Positions 10,370 to 20,700 of a DNA stretch of 64,000 bases are shown in pieces. The number at the start of each line of letters is the position of its first letter. Position 1 is the stretch's first letter. A model generated the notes under the pieces. The model was not told the origin of the DNA and did not search any database. It saw nothing but the letters and a program-made list of their open reading frames with translations. Source of the stretch: Azorinus chamasolen (Eukaryota > Mollusca > Bivalvia > Cardiida > Solecurtidae); the NCBI GenBank assembly GCA_963576725.1, contig OY755238.1, forward strand, positions 30,476,145 through 30,540,144. The letters are read 5' to 3'. The position numbers and the translations under genes are program-made.

Positions 10370-10850
10370 AGTGAGTGGACTTTTTGTGTTTATCAAATGA
10401 ACAAAAGTGTATAATTGTTTGTACGTGGGCAATTTAACTCATTATTGCCCAGTGTTTCTTACAAAAGGACACGGACAAATGATGTAGACCCATATCAGAG
10501 GGTTCCTGAAAGATCCCTCTGATCAGGGCCTACACTATTTGCTGAACATTCGATGTCAGTGACTTATACCAGCAAATAGTTTGTCACTGGGTTCTATGCA
10601 CAGGTGCCAGGCGCGTTTCATTTTATAAATACTACTGACAAACATCTTCAAATACGTTTAGATATAATGATTTGACAGGGAAAAAACTCTTTGTTTTCTG
10701 TCAAATCATGATGTCGAAACGTATATGACGATGTTTGTCAGAAGTATTTATGAAATGGTTACGCGCCTGGCACCTGTGGTTCTAAGAAAATGAAAAATGG
10801 ATGGATTCCAATGTAAGATATGGACGATTGGCGGGTATTCATTAAATAAT
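10370..10850. mobile_element. Family K element interrupted by a small IR element
   Basis: K landmarks as at 9073. Hairpin around GACCCATATCAGAGGGTTCC and its complement. Split at GGGTTCTA by 10601-10776. Confidence 0.6.
10601..10776. mobile_element. 176-bp inverted-repeat element in K, hAT-like
   Basis: CAGGTGCCAGGCGCGT to ACGCGCCTGGCACCTG, with most of the element palindromic (GACAAACATC..., TTTGACAG...CTGTCAAA). GGTTCTA occurs on both sides, suggesting a 7-8 bp target duplication as in hAT elements. Confidence 0.65.
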
Positions 10851-11071
10851 ATGCAAATCACTTGGTTTATCAGGGGCTACATGTAGTAATGGCCTTCTTA
10901 CATGCATTACCCTATCACAATAGCAGCTGTTTGTTTTGATCCAAATGATTCAATTCATTTCAATGTGTTATTCGCTATGACAAAAGTAGTTCATTGCCAA
11001 TTTGCCATACAATACATAGAGAAAGAAAAGTACAGAGTAAACTAATGTTCATAAGAAAAGTGTAATAATAT

Positions 11072-11280
11072 TACAGTAGAACCCCTCTAATTCGACCACT
11101 TAATGGAGAGACATGGGTGTCTTTATAAGCAGGTGGTTGCTTAATGCAGAACAAAACTAATGCAGAAAGCTCCTCTAGGAGCTTTCTGCATTACTTTTGT
11201 CCTGCATTAACCTACCACCTGCATCTAGCACCCAGAATTACACCTCTTTTAGGCGGTCGCATTAGCGGGGTTTTACTGTA
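11072..11280. mobile_element. TA-1 MITE, complete
   Basis: TA-CAGTAGAACCCCTCTAATT to TTAGCGGGGTTTTACTG-TA. Stem GCAGGTGGTTGCTTAATGCA with centre AAGCTCCTCTAGGAGCTT. Confidence 0.9.
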
Positions 11281-11282
11281 TA

Positions 11283-11465
11283 TATAACATAACCTGTCCT
11301 AATCGGTCATTCATTCACTGAAAATAGAAATCATAACATAGATTTTGTTCCTTAATGCAGGGCAAAAGTAATGCAGAAAGCTCCTACCTGCATTAAGCTA
11401 CTACCTGCCTCACATACCCATAATTACACCTCTTTTGATGACCGTTTAAGACAGGTTCTGCTGTA
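11283..11465. mobile_element. TA-5 MITE, left end decayed
   Basis: CATAACCTGTCCTAATCGGT at left and GTTTAAGACAGGTTCTGCTG-TA at right. The palindrome is cut to half: AATGCAGAAAGCTCCTAC then CTGCATTAAGC. Confidence 0.7.
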
Positions 11466-11842
11466 CATATAGAAACTACAACAATAATTTACAATCAATT
11501 CCTTTTCTATATATCTATCTATTTATCTGCCTACCTACATGTACCTGCCTATTTATTTACGATTAGTGGGGGCAATACTATTACGTTTTAACGGAAACAC
11601 ACGTAGAGTAAACATGTAACGTTATTCAGGATAGGTTTATTTCTATCTACAAATTAGATCAAAGAGTCTGACATTATACGTCAGAAGAAGATAATCTAAT
11701 TTCCTTTGATCAACTGTCATCAAATATGTTTAGTTTTCAGGGGTAATTCGTCAAACTGTTCATCCAGGGATTAACTAATTGTTACACAACAACCATATAG
11801 TCAAGTCATCTGTGACAAATATGTTTACAATTACACAATCAT

Positions 11843-11952
11843 TTAATCATTTCCTTCATATAAACGCCTTTCACGCCTTTGCAAACAGAGAAGACCCAAA
11901 TCAGACGGCTCCTATAGGAGCCGTCTGATCAGGGTCTGCTCTTTTTGCGAAT
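11843..11952. mobile_element. Family A MITE, 5' half
   Basis: TTAATCATTTCCTTCATATA, short flank, intact hairpin with centre GGCTCCTATAGGAGCC. The long flank is missing. Confidence 0.7.
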
Positions 11953-12254
11953 TTGCTCGTGTATGAACTGTTTGATCAGGTTCTATATGTGTTACCATAT
12001 ACGCTCGGGTTTACCAGCCCTTCCAGAATCGGAGGAGGTTGTCTGATTTAAAGCCCTTGCTCTGTTTCTACAGTGTTTGCCTGTGCCACATCTATGGGAT
12101 TGCAGGAGTAAACGGAGCAATGGTTCATTTCATTCATTTTCTGTTTTCACATATACATGTAAGTATATGCTTTAGTCTAGATACATGTACTGATAATGAG
12201 TTACTTGCGTCTCATCTGGATCTAGCCATTTGCTTCAAATAGTGCCGTCAGTTG

Positions 12255-12479
12255 TTTGGAATGTGCTTAAAGTACAACCTTACTTATGTGGCAATCGTAA
12301 GGAGGTCTAATAATGGGTCTGTAAGGCAGCTGGTAGTTTAATGCAGGTCGAAAATAATACAGAAAACTCCTATAGGAGCTTTCTGCATTACTGTTGCCCT
12401 GCATTAAGCAAACACCTGCTCGTTAAGACCCCTATGTTCAATAAATGAATGACCGCTTAAGATAGCTTCTACTATACGT
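12255..12479. mobile_element. TA-5 MITE
   Basis: TCGTAAGGAGGTCTAATAAT, stem around ACTCCTATAGGAGCT, right end AATGACCGCTTAAGATAG...CTACTATA. It supplies the uninterrupted TTAA sites that are occupied in the copy at 50960-51560. Confidence 0.75.
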
Positions 12480-12524
12480 TTTCAGCAATATGGACCGATT
12501 TGTATTGACTTTTGTCAATAGTCT

Positions 12525-12667
12525 CTGTCGGGAATTTTCTCAGGATCTTTTGGTCATGGCAGAAGCTGTAGAATCATATCTATATTATACCATAAGCTGA
12601 CAGAGCGGAACCTGATCAGACAGCTGCTATAGGAGTAGAAAAGCGTAATTATGGAGTTAAGGGTTAT
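12525..12667. mobile_element. Family A MITE, truncated palindrome
   Basis: Internal long flank (GGCAGAAGCTGTAGAATCAT), one arm to CTGCTATAGGAG, then a direct join to the short flank and ending GAGTTAAGGGTTA. A TA-5 tail (GTCAGACAGGTTTTACTGTA) follows at about 12718-12738. Confidence 0.6.
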
Positions 12668-12774
12668 TACTTTCATTATGAACTTGTTGTTAACATTCAT
12701 ATGTTTAATAATTGAATGTCAGACAGGTTTTACTGTATATGAAAGGGAAATCAGGGAAAGAAATCATATTGTAT

Positions 12775-12982
12775 TACAGTAAAACCTCTCTAGACCGGAA
12801 TTCTAGCTGAGAAGGTTTTAGATACTTTTAGACAGGTGGCTGATTAATGCAGGGCGAAAGTCAAGCAGAAAGTTCCTATATGAGCTTTCTGCATGACTTT
12901 CACCCTGCATTAAGCTGCCACCTGTCTCCAAGACCGATATTTACACTAATTTGAACGTCCAGTTTAGCAAGGTTTTACTGTA
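12775..12982. mobile_element. TA-3 MITE, complete
   Basis: TA-CAGTAAAACCTCTCTAGAC to GTTTAGCAAGGTTTTACTG-TA. Stem CAGGTGGCTGATTAATGCAG, TCAAGCAGAAAG around TTCCTATATGAGC. Confidence 0.9.
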
Positions 12983-13179
12983 CATGTAAATCTTTCACCA
13001 CTGTTGTCGTCGGAGAGCCTGCTGCAGGGGCAGTTCAGCAAAGCGTTTAGATTCAAATGAGATTCACACCAACATCCAAACTGTTCATCACTCCATTTGT
13101 TTTTGAACAAAATTTGAAGGAAGGGTCCAGTATTATGATTAACCTTTAGCATACTGAGAAACTTATACATGTATTTACA

Positions 13180-13331
13180 CAATATTTCGCCACTATATAA
13201 TCAGTTTGTCTCCCACAATATAATCAGGATGTCGAAATAGTTTCGGCCCTGATTAACTCGGCTTCTCATCTGGACCCAATCTGTTTACATAAGCAATCAC
13301 TCGTATACGCCCGCAGCAGAGAGATATTTAA
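13180..13331. mobile_element. Family C relic
   Basis: ACTCGGCTTCTCATCTGGAC and CAATCTGTTTACATAAGCAA are the right half of a C palindrome. The left half is barely recognisable. Confidence 0.4.
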
Positions 13332-13579
13332 CCCTTTACCTGATAGAAGCGGCTTTAAGCGAGTTTAATATATTCCTCCGCTGAAGAAAATAGTTCCAAT
13401 TTTTAAAATAATGAACATATATCATCATAAATAGTTTCTATATTCTAGGAGGTGGTAGCTTAAAGCAGGCTGAAAGTAAAGCAGAATGCGCATTAAGGCG
13501 CATTCTGCTTTACTTTCAACCTGCTTTAAGTGGTCACCTGTCTTCAAAACTAGAAATAGGCTATTGGGTAAAGGGTTAA
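13328..13579. mobile_element. Hybrid MITE: TTAA ends, TA-2-type palindrome
   Basis: TTAACCCTTTACCTGATA to ATTGGGTAAAGGGTTAA, with TTAA at both ends. The hairpin (AGGTGGTAGCTTAAAGCAGG, GAAAGTAAAGCAGAATGCGC) is homologous to the TA-2 core and not to other TTAA families. See findings. Confidence 0.85.
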
Positions 13580-13726
13580 AGGAAACTATAATGATCACAG
13601 ACTAAACTTATTTGGTGCCAAAAACAGAACGGTCCTGTTTTAGCCATATGCTTGCTTGATTGGGTACCTTTTTGTACTGGAATTGACTAAAACGGTGGTT
13701 TAGCATAGCTTTATTGTGGTCTACCC

Positions 13727-13832
13727 TTTCACTAATGAAATCAATGCATGAAATGACCACCTCATGAATATTCATTAATTGGTTCTACTATGTTTGCAAA
13801 TTCATGTAAATGGGGTAAAGGGTTTAGTAGGG
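13727..13832. mobile_element. Family A relic without palindrome
   Basis: CTCATGAATATTCATTAATT, CTACTATGTTTGCAAATTCA and GGGGTAAAGGGTTTAG, with nothing of the hairpin except its outermost bases. Confidence 0.5.
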
Positions 13833-13833
13833 C

Positions 13834-13970
13834 CTTAAAGTAGACAATTGCTTGGTGCAGAGAAAAACGAAACGCAGAACTCTTATCATCTATTTAGGAC
13901 TACATTGTACTTCTTCATTCCCCCTCTGCATTAAGCCACAACATTAAAAACATACTCTCAGTAAAATTAT
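13834..13970. mobile_element. TA-type MITE relic
   Basis: AGTAGACAATTGCTTGGTGC, AACGCAGAACTC and CTCTGCATTAAGCCACAAC keep the TA-1/TA-5 layout with a ruined centre. Confidence 0.4.
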
Positions 13971-14079
13971 AAAAAATAAAATTGGTGTTGATAATGTTAA
14001 ACTATTTTATGGAGATTGTAAAGTTGAACTTATATCGATAAATGCCCCTATGATACAAAACAACCCGTTTCAGTCAATT

Positions 14080-14258
14080 GTCGAACAGTTACTTATACAT
14101 CAGTGAACAACATTGAGGTCACAAGACAGTTATGTCTTCTTCAGCGTTCGTTCGATCGGTTTTCCTGCTACATGTACAATGTATATCTTTTTCATCATAT
14201 AAACAAATGTTTTCAATAATTTGTACGCAATTTTAAAACACGTTGAATGTAGACACTA
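14080..14258. repeat. Dispersed repeat M, copy 1
   Basis: TCTTCTTCAGCG, TTTTCCTGCTACATGTACA, CATATAAACAAATG and GTAGACACTATAACTT match, in order, 34625-34862 and 47640-47792. In all three a TTAA-family MITE starts at the right edge. Confidence 0.55.
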
Positions 14259-14490
14259 TAACTTTACTCCATAAATGTATTTGCAAACAGAGAAGGCCAA
14301 GATCAAACGGCTGCTGTAGGAGCCGTCCGATCAGGGTCTGCTCTGTTTGCTTATGAAATTATATACGTGTAGATGTGATTCTACATTTCCCGCCATGCCC
14401 AAAACCTCCCGTGTCTATGTGATATTATAACAAATTAATCGAATTAGTATTCATTACATAATTATTTCTTACATTGATATTCAAGGGGTG
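14258..14490. mobile_element. Family A MITE
   Basis: TTTACTCCATAAATG short flank, hairpin CAAACAGAGAAGGCCAAGAT with centre GGCTGCTGTAGGAGCC, long flank through TTAATCGAATTAGTATTCAT. The right terminus has decayed. Confidence 0.7.
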
Positions 14491-14576
14491 GTGTGGATTG
14501 GTAAAAGACCAAGACTTATACCGCTTTTGATAGTTTTTATGTCTGCATGCTATACCAAAGTTCGCAGTAGACGAAA

Positions 14577-14827
14577 TTAACCCTTTCGTGGCCAAAATTC
14601 CAATTGCCGTTTACACACAATTTGGTTTAAACCCTTTTTTTGTAAAAAGATGAATTGGGATAAATAATTGAAAATCTCATATGAATAAACCGCTGACATG
14701 GAACTAAAGACTGAGACAAACAGTGAAGTCCTAGATCAGACGCCGCCTGGGACTGTTTGTCTTTGTTCATTTGTCTTTGTGCATTTGTCTTTGTGCATTG
14801 TAGCTCCATCGGCGGCGAAAGAGTTAA
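14577..14827. mobile_element. Family G MITE (G1)
   Basis: TTAACCCTTTCGTGGCC to CGGCGGCGAAAGAGTTAA, with TTAA at both ends. The hairpin is reduced to GACGCCGCC and is followed by four units of TTTGTCTTTGT(G/T)CA, a local expansion absent from other G copies. Confidence 0.75.
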
Positions 14828-14862
14828 GTACGATGCAATGTTTACATGTAACGCTTACCGTG

Positions 14863-15078
14863 TTAAGTCTTTCGCTGCCAAATTCTGTCGTCTGCTAATT
14901 TTGTCGTCTGCTACATCTGTTCGTTTTTTTTAATTTTCTTGATTTTGTTTTTCAAAAACATAGTCACAGTTACAAACGATTTGGATCTTGATGAGATGCC
15001 GAATTACTCGGCGTCTCATCTTGATTCAAACCGTTTGCACAGGTAATCACAGATGCGACATTGGCAGCGAAACAATTA
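14863..15078. mobile_element. Family C MITE, complete (C1)
   Basis: TTAAGTCTTTCGCTGCCA to GGCAGCGAAACAATTAA. Hairpin ACAAACGATTTGGATCTTGA with centre GCCGAATTACTCGGC. The right TTAA is also the left TTAA of the next element. Confidence 0.85.
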
Positions 15079-15325
15079 ACAATTTCCTTCATATAAACGC
15101 CATTTCACTCATTTGCAGACATAGAAGACCCTGATCAGATAACCCCTATAGGAGCCATCTGATCAGGGTATGCTCTGTTTGCTAACACAAGTTAATAGAT
15201 CTGTTTCTTTACGTTCTAAAATGGCTACAAAGGTTTACCTTCCACATTTCATTCAAACTTATTTGTTATATAGGTATTCAGTATGTATTGTAATTTGAAA
15301 TAAATGTAGAACAGGGAAGGGTTAA
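15075..15325. mobile_element. Family A MITE, complete
   Basis: TTAACAATTTCCTTCATA to ACAGGGAAGGGTTAA. Hairpin around AACCCCTATAGGAGCC; the arms match at the usual mismatch position. Abuts C1 through a shared TTAA. Confidence 0.85.
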
Positions 15326-15619
15326 GCGCGACTTGACATACATTTATAAACAGCTTAATATATCCTGATGACTAACTAGGTCAATACTTCTAAAAAACTT
15401 GACAGGAATCGAAAGTAATCACAATTGAATCAGATGAAGGTTTAACAGGCATCATGTTTAAAAAAAATAGCACAATGAGGGTTATCATTATAAGAAAGCG
15501 TGTAACAAACTGTTCAGGCGATGCAAACACAGGACAGGGCGGAGACTTAGTAACACATGTACACTGTTTTATGCATCTGAGCTGCATTTACTAATGCTAC
15601 TTGAAACTGAAAAGCAGGT

Positions 15620-15830
15620 TTGATTAAGTATTTCTTGTGCAACATATTTACTCAAACTATCCTATAAATGGTGCATAGGCAAACAGTGCAGATCCAGATC
15701 GGAATGCTCCTAAAGTAGCTCTGTTATCAGGGTCTGCACTGTTTGCTGAACTAGTTAGTGGTTTATACCAGTAAATATGTTATATGTGCCCCCTCAACAT
15801 GAACACAGGTGAGTCCAAATGTCACATTGC
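15620..15830. mobile_element. Family K element
   Basis: CAAACAGTGCAGATCCAGAT and AGGGTCTGCACTGTTTGCTG arms, then TTATACCAGTAAATA and CCCTCAACATGAA as in the other K copies. Confidence 0.55.
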
Positions 15831-15966
15831 ATTTCTTTGTTTTTCGAAGATGATACGGGAGTGGGTGGGTTTATAACTGGAATAGGTTTGTCTGAAAAGT
15901 AATGGGAACATACAGATGTCTGTGAGCATTTACCCCTGTTACTATATTTAGATCTGCGGTTTTCCA

Positions 15967-16241
15967 TTAACCCTTTACTCCTTAGACTTGCCTTTCAATA
16001 CCATTTGTAAACAGAGTAGACACAGATCAGACGACTCCTGTATGAGCTGTCTGATCAGGGTCTACTCTTTGTGCTTATGACATAATATAAACTTGATCCG
16101 GCAGTTTGTGGCATGAGCAAAATTTCTAGCGTCCCAATGCCATTATAAACCCTGATCAGACAGCTCCAAGAGGATATTCTGATATAGGTCTACTCTGTTT
16201 GAAAAGGCGGGACAATATGTGTATATGATGGAAAGGGTTAG
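15967..16241. mobile_element. Family A MITE with a second hairpin
   Basis: TTAACCCTTTACTCC to GATGGAAAGGGTTAG. The hairpin TAAACAGAGTAGACACAGAT is intact. A second set of A arms (CCCTGATCAGACAGCTCC... GTCTACTCTGTTTG) occurs before the right end, so two elements have fused or one recombined. Confidence 0.7.
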
Positions 16242-16257
16242 TACATGTAGTTAATTA

Positions 16258-16398
16258 ACACTCCCAATTATCCACGAAATAGAATCCGTCCTAAGTGAGT
16301 ATTTATTGATAGGGGTTGCTTGATTGCAGAACAAACGTAATGTTGAAAGCTCGAAGAATTTACTAATTAAACATCAGAGTATTAAGAAGTATGTGGTT
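16258..16398. mobile_element. TA-5 relic
   Basis: AATCCGTCCTAAGTGAG, GGGGTTGCTTGATTGCAGAA and TAATGTTGAAAGCTCGAAG retain TA-5 order. Confidence 0.4.
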
Positions 16399-16521
16399 GC
16401 TAAACCCGTTCATTCATACAAACGCTTTTTCAAGCGCTTGTAAACAGGGTTGATCCAGTTCATACAATCTTGTAGGAGTCGACTGATCAAGGTATGTAAA
16501 TCATATAAATCTTATCTTATA
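16399..16521. mobile_element. Family A fragment at the LINE 5' junction
   Basis: TTCATTCATACAAACGC, GTAAACAGGGTTGATCCAG, TTGTAGGAGTCGACTGATCA. Sequence identity with family A stops near the LINE start. Confidence 0.5.
16513..16521 (+). repeat. Candidate LINE target-site duplication, left
   Basis: TATCTTATA here is repeated at 21435-21443, directly after the LINE's TCTA tail. Part of the match could come from the tail itself. Confidence 0.5.
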
Positions 16522-16580
16522 GTAATCGTCTAAGCCAGCCCAGCAATTCCCTTCGAAATGTTTACCTTATCTGGTGGTGT

Positions 16581-16602
16581 GTCACGTGACTTTAATGGCG
16601 GA
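16581..16602 (+). promoter_or_regulatory. Possible LINE internal promoter motifs
   Basis: GTCACGTGAC (an E-box palindrome) and AATGGCGGA (a YY1-like core on this strand) lie within 80 bp of the presumed LINE 5' end. Human L1 uses a YY1 site near its start for accurate initiation. Here the role is only inferred from motif and position. Confidence 0.3.
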
Positions 16603-16732
16603 CGTGTGTTTTTTCGCTCTCTAAAGAAATTAGTATTTGGTGATATTTATGCAATAAGGAGATATTGATTATAGTGCGGAGTGATGTAGATGATGTAATT
16701 CGGACTATTTGTGTGATTAGTGTGAAGATGAT

Positions 16733-17740
16733 ATGGGTTGGAAAAATAGAAGTAAGAGAAAGAAAGGAAGCAGTAGCGGCGACGAGTCTTTATTTGCGAA
16801 CATTCATAAACAATCTAGAGCGGAAGGCCCAGCAGGGGGTCAGACTAGAACACCAGATCCGAAGGACTGCAGTGTAAGTAGTATTTTGAGCCAGACAAAC
16901 TCTGTGTTATTTTGTGAGAATCCTGTTTTTCAAGACAATAGCAAAGAAATTAGCGGAGAGACCCAATCGACGCCCCGCAAAATGGCCGCAAACGAAACGC
17001 ATCAAGAGGTTACGACTCCCTCGTCCGATACAGTAGTTATTGAATATCTGAAGAAAATAGATTTGAGACTAGAGAACGTTGAGGTTAAACTACAAAAGCT
17101 AGATTCGCTGGAAGAGAAGGTAGGGAAATTTGAGGCTGAAATACAGAAATTATGGCTGTATATAGACAATAGGACAAAGGGGTACGACGATAAATTTTAT
17201 GAACTGGATGAACGCATGGACAATGCTGAGTGGCAGGATGGATACCAAGCGAGTAGGCTTCACCAGTTAGAAATGGAGAACAGCAGATTGAAAGATTCTA
17301 TGACATATCTCCAGAGCCAATCCATGAGAAATAACCTTTTGTTCAGCAATATCACAGAACAAGAAGATGAAAAACCGGAGGAGACAGAGACAATACTTAG
17401 AGAGTTCATGGTTAGCAAACTGAAACTTGCACAAGAATATGTAGACTCGATAAAAATCGAAAGGGTGCATAGAATTGGTGCGGTCAACAGTGTACGCAAC
17501 AAGGGTCGACGTAGCATTGTGTGTAAATTCACTCTATTTAAAGACAGAGAGACCGTGAAGCAGAAACGTACGGAGCTGAAAGACACAAACTATTATATAA
17601 ATGAACAGTTTCCACCGGAGATAGTTGCCAAACGAAAGAGATTGCTGCCACATCTTAAGAAAGCTAGAGATGAGGGAAAGAACGCATGGATAGCGTACGA
17701 TACATTGTATGTTGACGGTAAGACTGTGAAAATAGACTAG
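16733..17740 (+). CDS. LINE ORF1 protein (L1 ORF1p-like RNA-binding protein)
   Basis: 335 residues from ATG. Residues 1-100 are polar and probably disordered, with a basic start (NRSKRKKG). Residues about 103-200 are a heptad-rich coiled coil expected to trimerise. Residues about 199-275 resemble the L1 ORF1p RRM, with RNNLLFSNITE and the conserved IERVHRIG. Residues about 285-335 match the L1 C-terminal domain (EIVAKRKRLLPHLKKARDEG, then YVDGK). No CCHC knuckle, so this is the coiled-coil/RRM/CTD type. By analogy it coats the LINE RNA and acts as a chaperone in target-primed reverse transcription. It ends in TAG, in the same frame as ORF2, with no other stop between them. A minus-strand frame at 17260-17586 is a shadow. 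Confidence 0.9.
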   Translation: MGWKNRSKRKKGSSSGDESLFANIHKQSRAEGPAGGQTRTPDPKDCSVSSILSQTNSVLFCENPVFQDNSKEISGETQSTPRKMAANETHQEVTTPSSDTVVIEYLKKIDLRLENVEVKLQKLDSLEEKVGKFEAEIQKLWLYIDNRTKGYDDKFYELDERMDNAEWQDGYQASRLHQLEMENSRLKDSMTYLQSQSMRNNLLFSNITEQEDEKPEETETILREFMVSKLKLAQEYVDSIKIERVHRIGAVNSVRNKGRRSIVCKFTLFKDRETVKQKRTELKDTNYYINEQFPPEIVAKRKRLLPHLKKARDEGKNAWIAYDTLYVDGKTVKID

Positions 17741-20700
17741 GAGTTACCGGAGGGTGGACCGAAGTGTATTGTATGGAATTGCAACGGGTTGACAAAAGAT
17801 AAACTCAATGATATTGATTTCATAAGACTACTTACTGCTAATGACATCATTATTTTGTTAGAGACCTGGACAGATGCGAACTCGACAATAGATATGGAAG
17901 GTTTTAGATGCTATAACTACTATAGAAAATTTAGGCATAAAAGGGCCAAAAGAAACAGTGGTGGTATTGTTATATATGTTAGAAACTGTATAAGTAGTGG
18001 CATATCAGTGGTTAAAAACAGCTTTGATACTGTGGTATGGTTGAAACTTGATAAAGAGTATTTTGATTTTGAAAATGATGTATTTATATGTGGCGTGTAT
18101 TTATGGTCTGATGAATCGCCAGCTGCACGAATTGTTGATGCTGATTTATATAACATTGTTATGCAAGACGCTTTGCATTTTGCACAACTTGGTAGTGTGT
18201 TTATATCTGGAGATTTTAATGCTCGAATTGGCAGTAAAAATGATTATATTATGAATGATATAAATGTACCAGAAATAGACAGTTATTTGTATAGTCCAGA
18301 CCAGGCCCTCGATCGGGCCTCTCTCGATAAAGTATGTAATGCACGGGGCAATAGGCTTATTGAATTGTGTAAGGCAACATCGTTGCGAGTAATTAACGGT
18401 CGACTAGGGTCATTATATGGGACAGGTGCATATACATGTTTTAACCGACATGGTTCTAGTACAATAGATTATTTGTTAACATGTCTGAAGGATTTTCACA
18501 TTATACACGATTTTACCATTCATGATTTCAACATATATAGTGATCATGCTCCATTACAGTTTTGTTTGCGTGGTCAACTGATAGGTAGCGTCTCATGTGA
18601 GCGCTTAACACCGATTACATATATTAAATGGAAAGACGAACATAGAAATAGTTTTAGGAGAGGCATTATTGGTAAACTCCCATACTTTAATAACCTTATT
18701 GAGAGTACGGATAAACACGATGTTAACGATATCGAGAATATGTTAAAAGACTTTTCGAAATCCATTTGTAGTATAGCTGACCCATTGTTCGCGAAAACTG
18801 TCAAGCCTCGCGGGCATAGTTCGAAAAACGAGTGGTTTGATGCAGACTGCTTTGAGGCTAAACAATTATACAGAGAATCCCTGAATAACTTTAATCGCGA
18901 CAAAACTACCGAAAATAGGGCAGATCTGTGTTTCATTAAAGCAAAGTACAAGAAAATGATAAGGAAAAAGAAGCAATTGTATAGGCTTAGAAAAGGGAGG
19001 GAATTAGAAAAAATGAAAACAAGTAGACCGAAAGATTTTTGGAAGTTTTTTGCTAATAGCAAAAGGCCTGCAGAAACCGATATTGATGCAGAGTCATTTA
19101 AACAATATTTTGAGGGTCTATATGCTGATATTAAAACTACTGTTATAGAGGAGGTTGAAAGCTTTAATGAAAATAGCGATTTCAATGTAACAGATCCGAC
19201 ATTCGAAGAGTTAAATGCTCCTATTACAGTTCAAGAGGTGGGGAGCGCTATCAAAACATTAAAGCGTAACAGAGCATGTGCTCCTAGCGATAATTTATTA
19301 AATGAATATTTCATAGAATCCTCAGATATACTAATAGGACATTTAACTGATATATTTAATAAAGTTTTTGATGCCGGGTTCTTCCCCGAAGTGTGGTCTA
19401 AAGGATATATTGTCCCACTACATAAGAAAAATGACCGGAATGATCCAAATAATTATCGTGGTATTACACTATCGAGTAATTTAGGGAAACTTTTTACTAG
19501 TATATTAACGGCAAGAGTCGAAAAGTGGTTTGAGGATAATAATTTGTTATCAGATTGCCAATTCGGATTCCGAAAAGGAAGGGGCACAGTTGACGCTATA
19601 TTTATTTTACATGCATTGATTGAAAAAACACTTGGTAAGAATTTGCGCTTGCCTTGTGCATTTGTAGACTTTAAAAAGGCGTTTGATTCTGTTTATACTA
19701 ACGCACTGTGGTTCAAGTTATTTAACATGGGGTTAGATGGCAAAATACTTAAAATATTTAAAGCCATGTATGCGGACGTCAAGTCTTGTATAAAACAATG
19801 TAACTCGTTTTCTGATTTTTTCAGCATTTCGGTAGGCTTACGGCAAGGCCAAAATAACTCGCCGGCATTGTTTGCCCTCTTCCTTGAAGATTTAGAACTA
19901 TTTTTGCAAGATAATGTTAACTCTGGCATTGATATTTATGAATTATGTATAATGTTACTCTGTTTTGCTGATGATATGGTGATCGTAGGTAACTCGACAG
20001 AGGATCTTCAACTTAGTTTGAATAAATTACATCAGTATTGCAAGATATGGGGACTTGAGATTAATACAGCAAAAACGAAAGTTGTCGTTTTTCGTAAAAG
20101 AGGTAAAACTCGTACTCACGAGCAATGGTATTATAATGATTCTATTTTAGAGGTTGTTGATGATTTTAACTATCTAGGCATTACGTTTAATTATACTGGC
20201 TCGTTTGTTTTGAATAACCAGTGTTTAGCTGATAAGGCTCTTAGAGCAATGAACATTTTATATCATAATGTTAATAGATTTGAAGTTAAACCGAAAACAG
20301 CAATGCAGCTATTTGATGCATTTGTTGGATCTATCATGAATTATGCATGTCCTGTTTGGGGTTTTACAAAATCTAAAAATCTGGAAAGAATCCACATAAA
20401 ATTCTGCAAGATGATACTGGGTGTCAGGCAAAATTCATGCAACGATGCCGTCTATGGTGAGTTAGGTCGGTATCCACTATACATAAATAGGTTTGTTCAA
20501 ATTATTAAATATTGGTTGAAATTAGTAAACTCAGATAATATCATATTGAAGTACGTGTATCAAGTATCACTTGAAGGGTATGGAAATGGTGAGAAAAATT
20601 GGGTAAGAAACGTAAAAACATTGTTGGATGATTACGGTTTTTCTTATGCTTGGATAGATCCACAGAATATTAATGGTAATCTCTTTATTTCATCATTTAA

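Noticed and set aside
17260..19185. Minus-strand frames of 67-203 residues within the LINE
   Set aside because: Shadows of ORF1 and ORF2.
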